Positions 25,597 through 34,453 are shown, numbered from the stretch's first letter. The stretch is 51,705 nt of DNA from Christensenella sp. UBA7584 (GCA_002477805.1 DLKQ01000024.1:665-52369); one strand, 5' to 3'. A program made the numbers and translations. Notes: a model not told the origin generated them from the letters alone.

Positions 25597-27135
25597 TTAT
25601 GCTTTTTTAGCTTTGCTAGTTTTTGCTGTAGAAGTAGATTTTGCTTTATTTGCAGTTGCTTTGCTTGCAGTTGCTTTATTTGCTGTTGTTTTGCTTGCAA
25701 CTTTCTTGCTCGCTACTTTGGTTTCTGTTTTTGCTACCGAAGTTTTTTTGCTTGCTGTTTGGCTTGTCTTTGTTGTAGCCTTTTTTGTGGCAGGCTTTTT
25801 TGCCTCACTATGCTCGTGACAACAGCAGTGCTCATCGCAAACGTGTGTTTTTTCTACTTTGTTGTTTTCTTTCAAAAAGCTAACAAGCTTTGACATAAGT
25901 ATATCACTATAAATTCTATCAATCCTATGTCCATCAAACATTTTTTTGACTTCTTCTAGCGATTTATCTTGCATTTTGGCGATTTCTTCAAGTTTTGCAT
26001 CAACTTCTTTACTACTTACACTAAGGTTTTCAGCTTTAACAAGAGCTTCAAGAACAAGCTTTGTCTTTGTCAAGTTTTCAGCATCAGCTCTGCGTTCTTC
26101 TTTTAGTTTCTCTACAGTTGTGCCAGTAAACTTTGCATAATCTTCAAGATTAATTCCTTGGTAAGCTAGGCGATATTCCAAGTCTTTCATAATGTGACTT
26201 AAGTTTTGTTCAACCAATACTGGAGGAAGAGTCACTTTACTATTTGAAACAATTTGTTCTAAAATTGCATTTTCTTCTGCATCTTTGTTTTTGTGTTCAA
26301 GTTCGTGCATAATTTGCTTTTTAACATCTTCACGATACTCTGCAAAATCCTTGTAGTCACCCATAAGTTTTGCAAACTCGTCATCAAGAGCAGGAACTTC
26401 TTTTACATCAACACTTTTGATTTCGCAATCAAATTTTGCTTCTTTTCCAGCAAGTGCAGGTGCACCATAATCTTTAGGGAAAGTAATTTTTACTTCAACC
26501 TTGTCTCCAGCTTTGTGTCCAACAAGTTGGTCTTCAAAATTGTCAACAAATGTGTGTGAACCAAGTTCAAGAGGGTGGTTTTCAGCTTTTCCTCCATCAA
26601 ATTCTTTTCCGTCAACACTTCCGATAAAGTCAAGTACAACGACATCTCCAATCTCAGCCACTTTTCCTTCTTTTGGCTTGTGGCTTGTCTTGTGAAGTTG
26701 TGCGTGTTTAAGCTCTTCATCAACCATTTTTTCATCAAACTCGTGAATAGGTGCTTTTACTGTAAGCCCTTTATAACTTGCAAGTGTAACTGGTGGAACA
26801 ACATTTACTGAAATAGTAAGTTCTACACCGTTGTCATCAACTTTGTCAACATTTAGGCTTGGGTTTCCGATTGGGTCAAAATTTTTGTTTTCAGCAATTG
26901 CTTTAGCATAACCCTCATTTGCAAGTTCGGTAATAGCATCTTCCCAAAAAATTGTGTTTCCATAATTTTGTTCAATAACTTTTTGTGGAACTTTTCCTTT
27001 TCTCCAGCCTTGAATTTCATATTTACCTTTTTGCTTTTCATAAACTTTTTCAACAGCCTCTTTCCACTCTTTGCTGCCGATGTTAATTTTAATTTCTGAA
27101 ACAAGTTCAGATTTGTTTGTTACTTTACATTCCAT
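25597..27135 (-). CDS. tig: trigger factor with Cys/His cluster and histone-like C-terminal tail
   Basis: Trigger factor is the ribosome-bound chaperone that meets nascent chains. Residues 1-430 are a normal trigger factor: the ribosome-docking signature as GWRKGKVP (usually GFRKGKVP), an FKBP-type PPIase domain (IGDVVVLDFIG to FPKDYG), and the helical chaperone domain. After residue 430 there is an 82-residue extension. It begins HVCDEHCCCHEH, a dense Cys/His cluster suited to metal binding, and continues as Lys/Ala/Thr/Ser repeats (KKATTK, ASKKV, ANKATASK), like a histone H1 tail. Ordinary trigger factors end before this. The start follows AAAAGGA. It is preceded by a small membrane gene 14 nt upstream. 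Confidence 0.95.
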   Translation of the reverse strand: MECKVTNKSELVSEIKINIGSKEWKEAVEKVYEKQKGKYEIQGWRKGKVPQKVIEQNYGNTIFWEDAITELANEGYAKAIAENKNFDPIGNPSLNVDKVDDNGVELTISVNVVPPVTLASYKGLTVKAPIHEFDEKMVDEELKHAQLHKTSHKPKEGKVAEIGDVVVLDFIGSVDGKEFDGGKAENHPLELGSHTFVDNFEDQLVGHKAGDKVEVKITFPKDYGAPALAGKEAKFDCEIKSVDVKEVPALDDEFAKLMGDYKDFAEYREDVKKQIMHELEHKNKDAEENAILEQIVSNSKVTLPPVLVEQNLSHIMKDLEYRLAYQGINLEDYAKFTGTTVEKLKEERRADAENLTKTKLVLEALVKAENLSVSSKEVDAKLEEIAKMQDKSLEEVKKMFDGHRIDRIYSDILMSKLVSFLKENNKVEKTHVCDEHCCCHEHSEAKKPATKKATTKTSQTASKKTSVAKTETKVASKKVASKTTANKATASKATANKAKSTSTAKTSKAKKA

Positions 27136-27149
27136 AATATTTTTTCCTT

Positions 27150-27533
27150 TTATATAATTCTAGTGCAGACGATGGTTAAACTTACACCAAAAAAAGTTAG
27201 TGTTAAAAACGCAAGTGGGATAATAAAGTGATTAAATTTTTCATATCTAAGTTTTCTAAGCGTTTTTCTATCGTACGAAAATTCTTTCACCATTTCTTCA
27301 TCTCCAAATTTTTCGGCATAAAGATAGGCATCGCTAAGTTTTTGGTCGGCTTTTTGCCTTTTGTAAACAAGATAGTCAATAAATGTAATCCACGCAAGCA
27401 GTGCAAATGCTATAGTAATGCAAACACTCCCAACAATGCTAAGCCACGATAAAACGCCAATGAGAGCAAAACATATAATCGAAACACCCACAAAAGCAAG
27501 CGAAATTATCACAGTTGGTGATTTCCAGCTCAT
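27150..27533 (-). CDS. small integral membrane protein upstream of tig
   Basis: The 127-residue protein has two paired hydrophobic helices near the N terminus, a charged cytoplasmic-type segment (YKRQKADQKLSDAYLYAEKFGDEE) and two-helix character at the C terminus. No family was recognised. The start at 27533 follows AGGGG, which overlaps the stop of the preceding gene. The stop is 14 nt from tig, so it is probably co-transcribed with it. Confidence 0.75.
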   Translation of the reverse strand: MSWKSPTVIISLAFVGVSIICFALIGVLSWLSIVGSVCITIAFALLAWITFIDYLVYKRQKADQKLSDAYLYAEKFGDEEMVKEFSYDRKTLRKLRYEKFNHFIIPLAFLTLTFFGVSLTIVCTRII

Positions 27534-27544
27534 ACCCAATTCCC

Positions 27545-27856
27545 CTAAAACAGACTTGTGAGAACCACAAACACTATTATAATCACTGCAATAATTTGAG
27601 TGATTAAAAACCAAATATTGCGTTTACTTTTAGCGTAGCAAAATCCACCAATGGCGGAAATTGTGTAAGCGCATATATTTGCCACACACACTAAAGCTGT
27701 TGGCAAGCTATTGAATGAAAGTCCTTCTAGGGTAATGCTAAAATTTCCTGTTTTTATCCAAGTGTAAACCGCAGCAATTAAAATTGCAATTGCAATTAAC
27801 ACTGTTGCAAAAAAGCCCAAAAAATTCAAAACACGCCTTGCTTCGTATTTAGCCAT
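27545..27856 (-). CDS. small integral membrane protein, first of the tig operon
   Basis: The 103-residue protein has about three membrane helices with short loops and a basic N terminus (MAKYEARRVLNF). The start is the ATG at 27856 after AGGGAGG; an upstream in-frame codon lacks such a site. It is followed by a second small membrane gene. Its family is not recognised. Confidence 0.72.
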   Translation of the reverse strand: MAKYEARRVLNFLGFFATVLIAIAILIAAVYTWIKTGNFSITLEGLSFNSLPTALVCVANICAYTISAIGGFCYAKSKRNIWFLITQIIAVIIIVFVVLTSLF

Positions 27857-28224
27857 AATTTGTCCTCCCTTGTAATAGATATTATACACTATTTACTAAA
27901 AAAATCAATCATTTTTTACGTTTATAATTAGCTTTCAGGTAAAATTTCCTAAAAAAACAAAAAAAGAGCTAAAAGTTTGCTCTTTAAACCTTAATTTAGT
28001 TTAAAAAATTTTACACCAAAACATACTATAAATAAAGTCGAAAGTTCCAATAACTTAATTTTCAACAAAATGGATAAGCCAGAATTCAATGTTGAAATAT
28101 CAAGAATTTTGCGTAAAAAAATTAAACACTAAATAAATAAGCTTTTTTTCTTGCTTACTCAGGGTTTTTCAATTGCTGTTTACTAAAAATTTTTAAGACT
28201 TCTAATAACCTAAAAGCGAGAATT
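27857..28224. other. non-coding gap between rluD and the small membrane genes
   Basis: It contains the leader of the membrane gene and a terminator at 27963-27985. The rest (27986-28224) is AT-rich with no gene seen. Confidence 0.5.
27963..27985 (-). terminator. terminator downstream of rluD
   Basis: AAAGAGC and GCTCTTT form a perfect 7-bp stem with a 9-nt loop. On the minus strand T-rich sequence (TTTTGTTTTTTT) follows. It lies about 240 nt after the rluD stop. Confidence 0.75.
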
Positions 28225-29142
28225 CTAAACTGTTTTTCTGAGTTTTTGAACAACTTCTTCAAAATAAGGTGGTAGAGGTGAAGAAAACTCCATTTCTTTT
28301 CCTGTGGTTGGGTGTGTGAATTTTATGTACGCGGAGTGTAATAGCTGACCTTTTTGCCCGAGTTCGTTTGCCAAGCCATAAACAGGGTCACTAGCAACAG
28401 GGTGGCCGAGGTATTTTGCGTGAACTCTAATCTGATGAGTTCTCCCCGTTTTTAGTGTCCATTCAACAAGGGTATATTTTCTAAATCTCTCTAAAACTTT
28501 AAATATTGAAATAGCAACCTTACCTTCATTTTCAGGAACAACTGCCATTTTTTTGCGGTCAGTGTGACTCCTGCCAATGTTGGTAACTATAGTGCCTTCA
28601 TCTTTTTTAAGATTTCCGCATAAAAGCGAAATATATTTTCGTACGCACGATTTTTCGGCGATTTGGCTTGCAAGTTTTCGGTGGCTAATATCATTTTTTG
28701 CAACGAGCATAAGTCCCGATGTATCCTTGTCCAGCCTGTGAACAATTCCTGGTCTAATTACACCATTAACACTACTTAGACTACTAGCAGAATATAAAAG
28801 TGCATTCACAAGTGTTCCACTAAAATTTCCACTTGCAGGGTGAACAACCATTCCCTGAGCCTTGTTAATTACAAACAAATCACCATCTTCGTAAACAATA
28901 TCAAGCGGGATATTTTCGGGCAAAATATCAGTACTTTTTGGCTCAGGGATAGTGAGTTCTACTTTATCCCCTTCTTTTAAAGAGTAACCACTTTTTACAT
29001 TTTTTTGGTTTACTAGAACCGCGTTTTCGTCAATCAAGTTTTTTATTTTTGAGCGTGAAAAATCAGGAAAACAGCTACTTAGAAAAATATCCAAGCGCTG
29101 TTTTGAATTTTCTTTTGTAATATTAAAAGTCTTTGTTTCCAT
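28225..29142 (-). CDS. rluD: 23S rRNA pseudouridine synthase, RluD-type
   Basis: RluA-family enzymes convert uridines in 23S rRNA (helix 69 for RluD) to pseudouridine. The 305 residues carry an N-terminal S4 RNA-binding domain (QRLDIFLSSC), the catalytic motif HRLDKDTSG (Asp138) and the late KTGRTHQIRVH block. The ATG at 29142, eight bases after AAAGGA, is chosen over a TTG six codons upstream that overlaps the Shine-Dalgarno region. It overlaps lspA by 20 nt. The lspA-rluD pairing is common in Bacillota. Confidence 0.92.
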   Translation of the reverse strand: METKTFNITKENSKQRLDIFLSSCFPDFSRSKIKNLIDENAVLVNQKNVKSGYSLKEGDKVELTIPEPKSTDILPENIPLDIVYEDGDLFVINKAQGMVVHPASGNFSGTLVNALLYSASSLSSVNGVIRPGIVHRLDKDTSGLMLVAKNDISHRKLASQIAEKSCVRKYISLLCGNLKKDEGTIVTNIGRSHTDRKKMAVVPENEGKVAISIFKVLERFRKYTLVEWTLKTGRTHQIRVHAKYLGHPVASDPVYGLANELGQKGQLLHSAYIKFTHPTTGKEMEFSSPLPPYFEEVVQKLRKTV

Positions 29143-29638
29143 TTTCTTTTCCTTTGTCAACTCTCATTGAAAAAAATATTAACCAAATAGCAAACACTAC
29201 TGCACCAACACATAAGCTTGAATCCGCAACATTAAACACCGCAAAATTCATAAATTCTAGCATAATAAAATCACGAACATAACCCAAAAAAATTCGGTCA
29301 ATAACATTGCCTAAAATTCCAGCAATTAAAAGTGAAATACCAATAAAAAACCACGCATTAAAATTTTGTTTTCTTTTTGATTTTATACTATAAAAAATCA
29401 GCGCAAAACATACCGCAATTCCGAGAACAATAAAAACATATTGCGCACCACTTACACCTGAAAACATACTAAAACTTGCACCAGTGTTATGAAAGCTTGA
29501 AACTTTAAACACACCAGGAATTGCTTGGTGGCTTTTGCCATCAGTTAGCGACTTTGTAACTAAATCAAATATAAGCACCGCAACAGATAATAAGTACCAC
29601 AAATAACTCAGATTATTAAATTTTTTTTCAGTATTCAT
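29123..29638 (-). CDS. lspA: lipoprotein signal peptidase
   Basis: LspA is the membrane aspartyl protease that cleaves signal peptides of prolipoproteins after lipidation. The 171 residues have four hydrophobic helices, the NTGASFSMFSG loop, and the catalytic aspartates Asp114 (GNVIDR) and Asp139 (FNVADS). The length is normal. The start overlaps sepF by 11 nt, and the end overlaps rluD by 20 nt. The lipoprotein encoded divergently at 30193 is a likely client. Confidence 0.95.
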   Translation of the reverse strand: MNTEKKFNNLSYLWYLLSVAVLIFDLVTKSLTDGKSHQAIPGVFKVSSFHNTGASFSMFSGVSGAQYVFIVLGIAVCFALIFYSIKSKRKQNFNAWFFIGISLLIAGILGNVIDRIFLGYVRDFIMLEFMNFAVFNVADSSLCVGAVVFAIWLIFFSMRVDKGKENGNKDF

Positions 29639-30038
29639 ATTCTTCCTTTGCCTTGTAAATCATTTTTGTTCCTTTTGGAGCAAACAAATAGAGTCCATTT
29701 CCAACACATTCCATTGTGGCTTCTACCGCGGTTATTGCACCGAGAATAAAATCCATACTTCGCTGAGCTAAATTTTTGTCCATCATAGAAATATTTAGCA
29801 TACTTGGTTGGTTTGTGCGTAAAAATTCTGCCACTTCGATGACTTCATTCATTGTTGTTGGGCAAAAAATAGCAAGCTGATTTTTTGCGAGTCCTAGTGG
29901 TGTGGCTCTTTGTTTTGACCTTTGCTTTTCTGTCTTTTGTGTAAAAACTTTATTTTTTGTGGCAGAGGCTTTCGGCAACTCTTCCTCTTTCTTTTCATAA
30001 GCACCAAAGCCTGCCAAGATGTAATCCAAAAAACTCAC
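29628..30038 (-). CDS. sepF: cell division protein SepF
   Basis: SepF polymerises and binds FtsZ to help form the septum. The 136 residues show a short amphipathic N terminus (MSFLDYILAGFG, membrane anchor), a charged linker with KTEKQRSKQR, and the globular C-terminal domain (LAIFCPTTMNEVIEVAEFL, AQRSMDFILGAITAV, YLFAPKGTKM). The start is a GTG at 30038, seven bases after GGAGG; earlier in-frame codons have no ribosome-binding site. Most ylm-cluster neighbours (ylmE, ylmG, ylmH, divIVA) are missing, leaving sepF-lspA-rluD. Confidence 0.92.
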   Translation of the reverse strand: MSFLDYILAGFGAYEKKEEELPKASATKNKVFTQKTEKQRSKQRATPLGLAKNQLAIFCPTTMNEVIEVAEFLRTNQPSMLNISMMDKNLAQRSMDFILGAITAVEATMECVGNGLYLFAPKGTKMIYKAKEEYEY

Positions 30039-30157
30039 AAAGCTACCTCCAAACTTCATAATAGCAAAAAAATGAGAATTTTGCAAAGAGAAAAAGCTAG
30101 TTTTACAAATTTTTTTACACAATTTTTGTCGAAATCAAATTTTTACGCCTGCTTAGA

Positions 30158-30186
30158 TTATATTTTTTTATTTACGCAAGTATTAT
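30158..30186 (+). promoter_or_regulatory. promoter giving a probable leaderless transcript
   Basis: TATTAT (30181-30186) ends six bases before the ATG of the lipoprotein gene, with a weak -35 TTATAT (30158-30163) at 17-bp spacing. Transcription would begin at or next to the start codon, and no Shine-Dalgarno is present. Confidence 0.5.
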
Positions 30187-30192
30187 ACATAT

Positions 30193-30933
30193 ATGAAAAA
30201 ATACTTTTTAGTTTTTAGTCTTGTGTGTGTTTTACTCTTTAGCGGTTGCTCGCAGATTAGTTATGCTGTGCAAATTGGCAAAGATGGAACAATTGCCGAA
30301 ACGGTTGATGTTGTTTTGGACAAAAATCAACTTGAAGAAAAAGGAATTAATCCAAACCTACTACTCGATGAGATTGAAAACGAAATGAAAACTTGGGCAA
30401 ACTCAAAACAGTTTGAAAAAGGTGTTACGCACAAAATAATCAAAAATTCTTCCGAACTTTCGTGCCGAATTATGCTTGGTTTTGAAGATGATGAAAAATA
30501 TCGAACTTTTTGGCAAATTGAAGATATAAAGGAGCAAAAAGAAATAGAGTTTTGTTTTCTTTATGACAATTTGATTATTTCAAAAAGCGAAACAGTGTTT
30601 AAAAATGCAAAAGAAAGCTCCTTTGCAAACCACTTCAAAACTTGGTGCAATGAAAATTTTGGTGAAATAACTTGGCAAGATAGCGACTTTAAGTTTGGCT
30701 TTATATATGGCGTGCCATCAAGTTTTAACTATATGTCTAACGCAGATAGCGTAATAGAAATTGGTGACACAAGATATCATATTTGGCAACTTAGTTTAGA
30801 AAATGCTGACAGGCAAGTTGTGTTTTTTACACCCATTATTACTGCACGTAATATCGCTTGCGGACTATGTGTGATTTTGATTTTAACTTTTGTCTTTGGT
30901 CTAGTTTTATTCTTGAAACTAAGAAAAACCTAA
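30193..30933 (+). CDS. lipoprotein with C-terminal membrane helix, unknown function
   Basis: The 246 residues begin with a lipoprotein signal peptide (MKKYFLVFSL, lipobox LFSGC, Cys19). A soluble extracytoplasmic domain follows with GKDGTIAETVDVVLDK near its start, then a single membrane helix (about 222-240) and a basic end (KLRKT). It may be held by lipid at one end and by a helix at the other. No family was recognised. The gene is monocistronic and divergent from sepF; its ATG lacks a ribosome-binding site and a -10 box lies directly upstream. Confidence 0.8.
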   Translation: MKKYFLVFSLVCVLLFSGCSQISYAVQIGKDGTIAETVDVVLDKNQLEEKGINPNLLLDEIENEMKTWANSKQFEKGVTHKIIKNSSELSCRIMLGFEDDEKYRTFWQIEDIKEQKEIEFCFLYDNLIISKSETVFKNAKESSFANHFKTWCNENFGEITWQDSDFKFGFIYGVPSSFNYMSNADSVIEIGDTRYHIWQLSLENADRQVVFFTPIITARNIACGLCVILILTFVFGLVLFLKLRKT

Positions 30934-31328
30934 GAGCCTAAATTTATAAAACTTTGAAGGTTTTTTTGACAAAAATTGCCCAAACAAACTTGTAGTAAAT
31001 AACAATGAGTAAACTCACTTTTTTATATACTAAACATAACTTAAACAGATTGCTTTTAACCTAAAATAAAATAAATTCCACATCTATAAAGTGCTAAATT
31101 AGATAATTAAATCTTAAAAGTGTACAAAAAAATTTTTATCTTTCTCTCTACCTCCAAAAGCACACTTAAATTCACTTTTTAGTGGTACTGATAATTTGAA
31201 TAATGAGTTTAAGCACCCCTCCTCCAGTTTCGTATGGCAAGAAGTCCATAACAGAAATTTTTTCATATTATTATTAAAGAAAAGCATAAACTTGCAAATA
31301 TATTGTTTCATTTTTCTAATTTATATGT
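30934..31328. other. gene-free gap containing a possible conserved element (31130-31255, minus strand)
   Basis: Most of the gap is AT-rich and featureless. Around 31195-31250 the minus strand is noticeably richer in G and C. It can be read in more than one frame (for example MDFLPYETGGG and LLWTSCHTKLEEGC) without a ribosome-binding site fitting either. A non-protein repeat or RNA element is more likely than a gene. Confidence 0.4.
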
Positions 31329-31334
31329 TATAAT
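31329..31334 (+). promoter_or_regulatory. extended -10 promoter of the transglutaminase-like gene
   Basis: TATAAT preceded by TGT (TGnTATAAT) lies 27 bp before the ATG. No good -35 box is seen at 17 bp. AAAGGAG at 31347-31353 is the ribosome-binding site. Confidence 0.6.
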
Positions 31335-31360
31335 AGAAAAAATTTAAAGGAGAAAGTTTT

Positions 31361-34060
31361 ATGCAAACAAAATTTTTACGACTAAACATTTTTTTGTGTT
31401 TAATTGGTTTTGTGGTTTTATCACTATTTGGAATAAAACTTAGCCCCACGCAAGCCAGTGAAGCCACCGAAACAAACACAACATTTTTTAGCCAGCTAAC
31501 AAATTCGCAAAGTAAAGGCTTTTACAACGCACTTTCAAATATGAAAACTAGCGGGCTATTTAAAACGGGAACTGGTAAATATAATATCACAGAATCTAGT
31601 TCAAACTTTTTGACCGATTCCGACTTTGAAAACTTTAAAAATGGCGGAAGTCAGCTTTTGAAAAATTTCGGTGAAGCAAAAGATGCTTTTTATCTTGACA
31701 ATCCAGAACTTTTTTATGTTGACTTTGACGCGCTGTCATTAAATGTTGCGATGAAAGGAAGTAACTTTTACGCCTCAATAGGAACAGGTAGATACGACAC
31801 CTACTACATCGATTCTACCCTAACCAAAGAAAAAGTTGAATCTATGATTACAACCCTAAATAGCTCTCTTACGGACATAAAAACACGTGTTGACTCGCCA
31901 CACGAATATGAAAAAGTTGGAAAGATAGTGAGTCTAATTTCAGAGCACACAGAATATTCTTTTTGTGATAGCGAAAGCTTGAGTGCGTACGCACCATATA
32001 TTAGAACAAGTTACGCACCTTTTCAAACCGAAACAAAAGGCTTTGCTGTTTGTGAAGGATATACTCGTGCGCTAAATCTTGCTTTAAAAGCTCAAGGAAT
32101 TGACAGCGTGCAAGTCACAGGTTACTACACACACTATGATGAAACCACTCAAAAACAAAGTTATGAGCCACACGCTTGGAACTATGTAAAAGTTGATGGA
32201 AAATGGTATTTGGTGGACTGCACCTACTACAAAACTACAAATAAAATACTCCAAGGTAGCGAAACAACAAAAGAGTACATTGCAAGCAAAACAATTTCGC
32301 AAAGTGGTGCAAAATTTAGTTATCCAAAACTTGAAGAGCAAGACTATGGCGTGAAAATTGTAGAAACTGAGTTTGTAACAAAAAATGGCACTGAATGTCT
32401 TAAAATTAGTTATGACGGAAAAAGTGCAGAGGCTCTTGAAAATTTAGACTCAAAAATTTATATTATTGCAGATTATGCTAAAATAACAGACGGAAAAATT
32501 AAATTTCTGCAAAATTATTTTCCAATAAGTGCAATTTCTTCAAGTGAAACCGAAACTTACAATGACGGAACTTCAGCCACACTCATTCCTGTTTTAAGCA
32601 ACTGGCAATTTATGCGATTTTTTGCAACAAGACAAGCACCTCAGCAAGGCTTAACTCCATACTACCCTAGCTTTGATGAAGTTCAAGTTGTAGCAAAGAG
32701 TTCCACTGTGTTTAACGACAAATACGACATTGAAACAAGCACGGCTTTTGGTGTAATTACTCCTGATAGTAGCACATTCTTAAATGCAACCGAAAGTCAC
32801 GAAATTAAAATCGTTTACGACAAAAAATTGAAGCTTTCAAGTGGAGCAGAGCCAGTAGTAACTGTTTACTCACCTATTTATGACAATCTTTCAACTTCGG
32901 CAAAAGTTCAAAACGCAAAACTAAGCGATGACGGAAAAACTCTCACATTTACTATAATTCCAAGCAAATTGTATGAGCATAACAATTTAACATACTATTT
33001 TATTCCAGAAAATTTGGTTGATGATAACAACCTCGCTCCACGCTTTTCAACTTTGAACTTTAAGCTTCCAAGTTATGTTTGTAGCAAAGTGTATGGTGAC
33101 GGAAGGCTCTTTATGAGTGTGTACGGAACACCAACTTTGGTAGATAACAGTGACCTTAGCCTCAGTGGATTTAAACTAAAAGACGGAACAACAATTTCTC
33201 AAAATCAGCGTAGCCAAATGGCACTTGTAGTAACAGAGTCAAGTAGTTCAGAAAGTACAGAGATGAAAGACAAAATTTCAGATAATTTGGACGGAGCAGA
33301 AATTAAAAGTTCTTATTCTTACGAAATTGACCTCAATATCTGTAATGGTGTTGCAGTGATTCCAAAAGGTAGTTATGTTAAAGTCGCCTTTGGCTTTCCA
33401 AAAGGATTTAGTGCCGAAAACAAGGGTGTAACTTTCAAACTTTACCACTTTGACCGAGATGAAAATGGCGATTTGGACACCAGCACAGCGAGAGAAATTG
33501 ATTGCACAGTTACCGAATATGGTATTGTGGCAACCATAACCAGCTTTAGTCCATTTACTATTGTCGCTGTTGACCGAAGTTTGGCTTCGGATAAAAAATC
33601 AGTTTATGTTAGAAATATAAATAATGGTGGAAATTTTGAGCTCAGTGTAAATGACACTGTAGTAACTCCTGTTACAAAGGTAGCAAAAAATGAAACTTTG
33701 AAAATAAAAATTCAGCCAAACGAAAACTATCAAACAGACTATGTTTTAGTAAACAAAGTTTTAACAGAAGTAACAAATGGCGAAATTGAACTTGATTATA
33801 ACAGTTTGGCAACAAACAACGAAATTGAAATAGCTTACGTTGCAAAAAATGTTGCAGACTATGAAACAGCAAACAAAATTACCAACCTAAACAAAGAATT
33901 TTCGCAAAACACAAAAGCTGAAAGCACTACAAATAGTAGTTCAGATTCTACTCTTGTTTATATAGTAATCACTCTTGTAGTTGTACTTGTTTGTGCGTGC
34001 GCTATAACAATTTACGCAAAAAAACCAGCTAAAAAAATTGATGAAAACTCTCAAATATAA
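31361..34060 (+). CDS. large surface protein with transglutaminase-like domain and C-terminal membrane anchor
   Basis: The 899 residues start with a signal peptide (hydrophobic 8-26, likely cleaved near QAS-EA). A transglutaminase/protease-like domain follows, with the triad Cys231 (GFAVCEGYTRAL), His271 (EPHAWNYV) and Asp286 (LVDCTYY). After it come beta-rich repeats of Ig/Big type, a Thr/Ser/Asn spacer and one membrane helix near 865-885 with a KKPAKK stop-transfer tail. Such proteins process or cross-link surface polymers, or act as proteases in Bacillota. It is anchored outside the cell with the enzyme domain projecting. The substrate is unknown. Confidence 0.88.
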   Translation: MQTKFLRLNIFLCLIGFVVLSLFGIKLSPTQASEATETNTTFFSQLTNSQSKGFYNALSNMKTSGLFKTGTGKYNITESSSNFLTDSDFENFKNGGSQLLKNFGEAKDAFYLDNPELFYVDFDALSLNVAMKGSNFYASIGTGRYDTYYIDSTLTKEKVESMITTLNSSLTDIKTRVDSPHEYEKVGKIVSLISEHTEYSFCDSESLSAYAPYIRTSYAPFQTETKGFAVCEGYTRALNLALKAQGIDSVQVTGYYTHYDETTQKQSYEPHAWNYVKVDGKWYLVDCTYYKTTNKILQGSETTKEYIASKTISQSGAKFSYPKLEEQDYGVKIVETEFVTKNGTECLKISYDGKSAEALENLDSKIYIIADYAKITDGKIKFLQNYFPISAISSSETETYNDGTSATLIPVLSNWQFMRFFATRQAPQQGLTPYYPSFDEVQVVAKSSTVFNDKYDIETSTAFGVITPDSSTFLNATESHEIKIVYDKKLKLSSGAEPVVTVYSPIYDNLSTSAKVQNAKLSDDGKTLTFTIIPSKLYEHNNLTYYFIPENLVDDNNLAPRFSTLNFKLPSYVCSKVYGDGRLFMSVYGTPTLVDNSDLSLSGFKLKDGTTISQNQRSQMALVVTESSSSESTEMKDKISDNLDGAEIKSSYSYEIDLNICNGVAVIPKGSYVKVAFGFPKGFSAENKGVTFKLYHFDRDENGDLDTSTAREIDCTVTEYGIVATITSFSPFTIVAVDRSLASDKKSVYVRNINNGGNFELSVNDTVVTPVTKVAKNETLKIKIQPNENYQTDYVLVNKVLTEVTNGEIELDYNSLATNNEIEIAYVAKNVADYETANKITNLNKEFSQNTKAESTTNSSSDSTLVYIVITLVVVLVCACAITIYAKKPAKKIDENSQI

Positions 34061-34119
34061 AATTTCAGTAAAAAGTAATTTCAAAAAATTACCAGACAGC
34101 GAAATGAAAATAAAAAACT

Positions 34120-34144
34120 AGGAAGAAATTTTAGGTTTCTTCCT
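34120..34144 (+). terminator. terminator of the transglutaminase-like gene
   Basis: AGGAAGAAA and TTTCTTCCT form a perfect 9-bp stem with a 7-nt loop, followed by a T-rich stretch, 60 nt after the stop. Confidence 0.75.
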
Positions 34145-34320
34145 ATTTCTTAATCTTTTTGTGGTCGTTATTTATTCTTCTACAATCACTCGAAGTTATT
34201 TACTAGACATAAAAAACCTTTATATGAATTACGCCATAAAGAGGTATTCATTTCAAAATGGTTTTTTGTGGTGCAAATATATAGTTCACTTTATAGTCTA
34301 ATTTTTATATTACAAAAACA

Positions 34321-34350
34321 AAATACCTTCTAGTTTCATAGAAGGTATTT
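34321..34350 (-). terminator. perfect 12-bp hairpin, likely terminator of the nucleotidyltransferase gene
   Basis: AAATACCTTCTA and TAGAAGGTATTT pair perfectly around a 6-nt loop. On the minus strand the 3' arm runs into TTTTGTTTTTG. The nearest minus-strand gene ends about 100 nt upstream. Use on the plus strand is also possible. Confidence 0.65.
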
Positions 34351-34453
34351 CATTTAATTTTTTGTAGTTTTAAGTTAAAAATTTAGTTTGTTAAGTTGTA
34401 ACCCCAAAAGCACAAGGCATTTCGAATTGAAATGACATACCAAGTTTTTTGTC

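Noticed and set aside
25565..25819. Hydrophobic plus-strand reading frame opposite the trigger-factor tail
   Set aside because: It is the mirror of the Lys/Ala/Thr repeats; it lacks a ribosome-binding site and has low-complexity Ala/Val/Leu content only because of the antisense codons.
31114..31311. 65-residue minus-strand reading frame in the gap before the transglutaminase-like gene
   Set aside because: No Shine-Dalgarno, and other frames are equally readable through the same stretch; treated as a possible nucleotide-level element instead.
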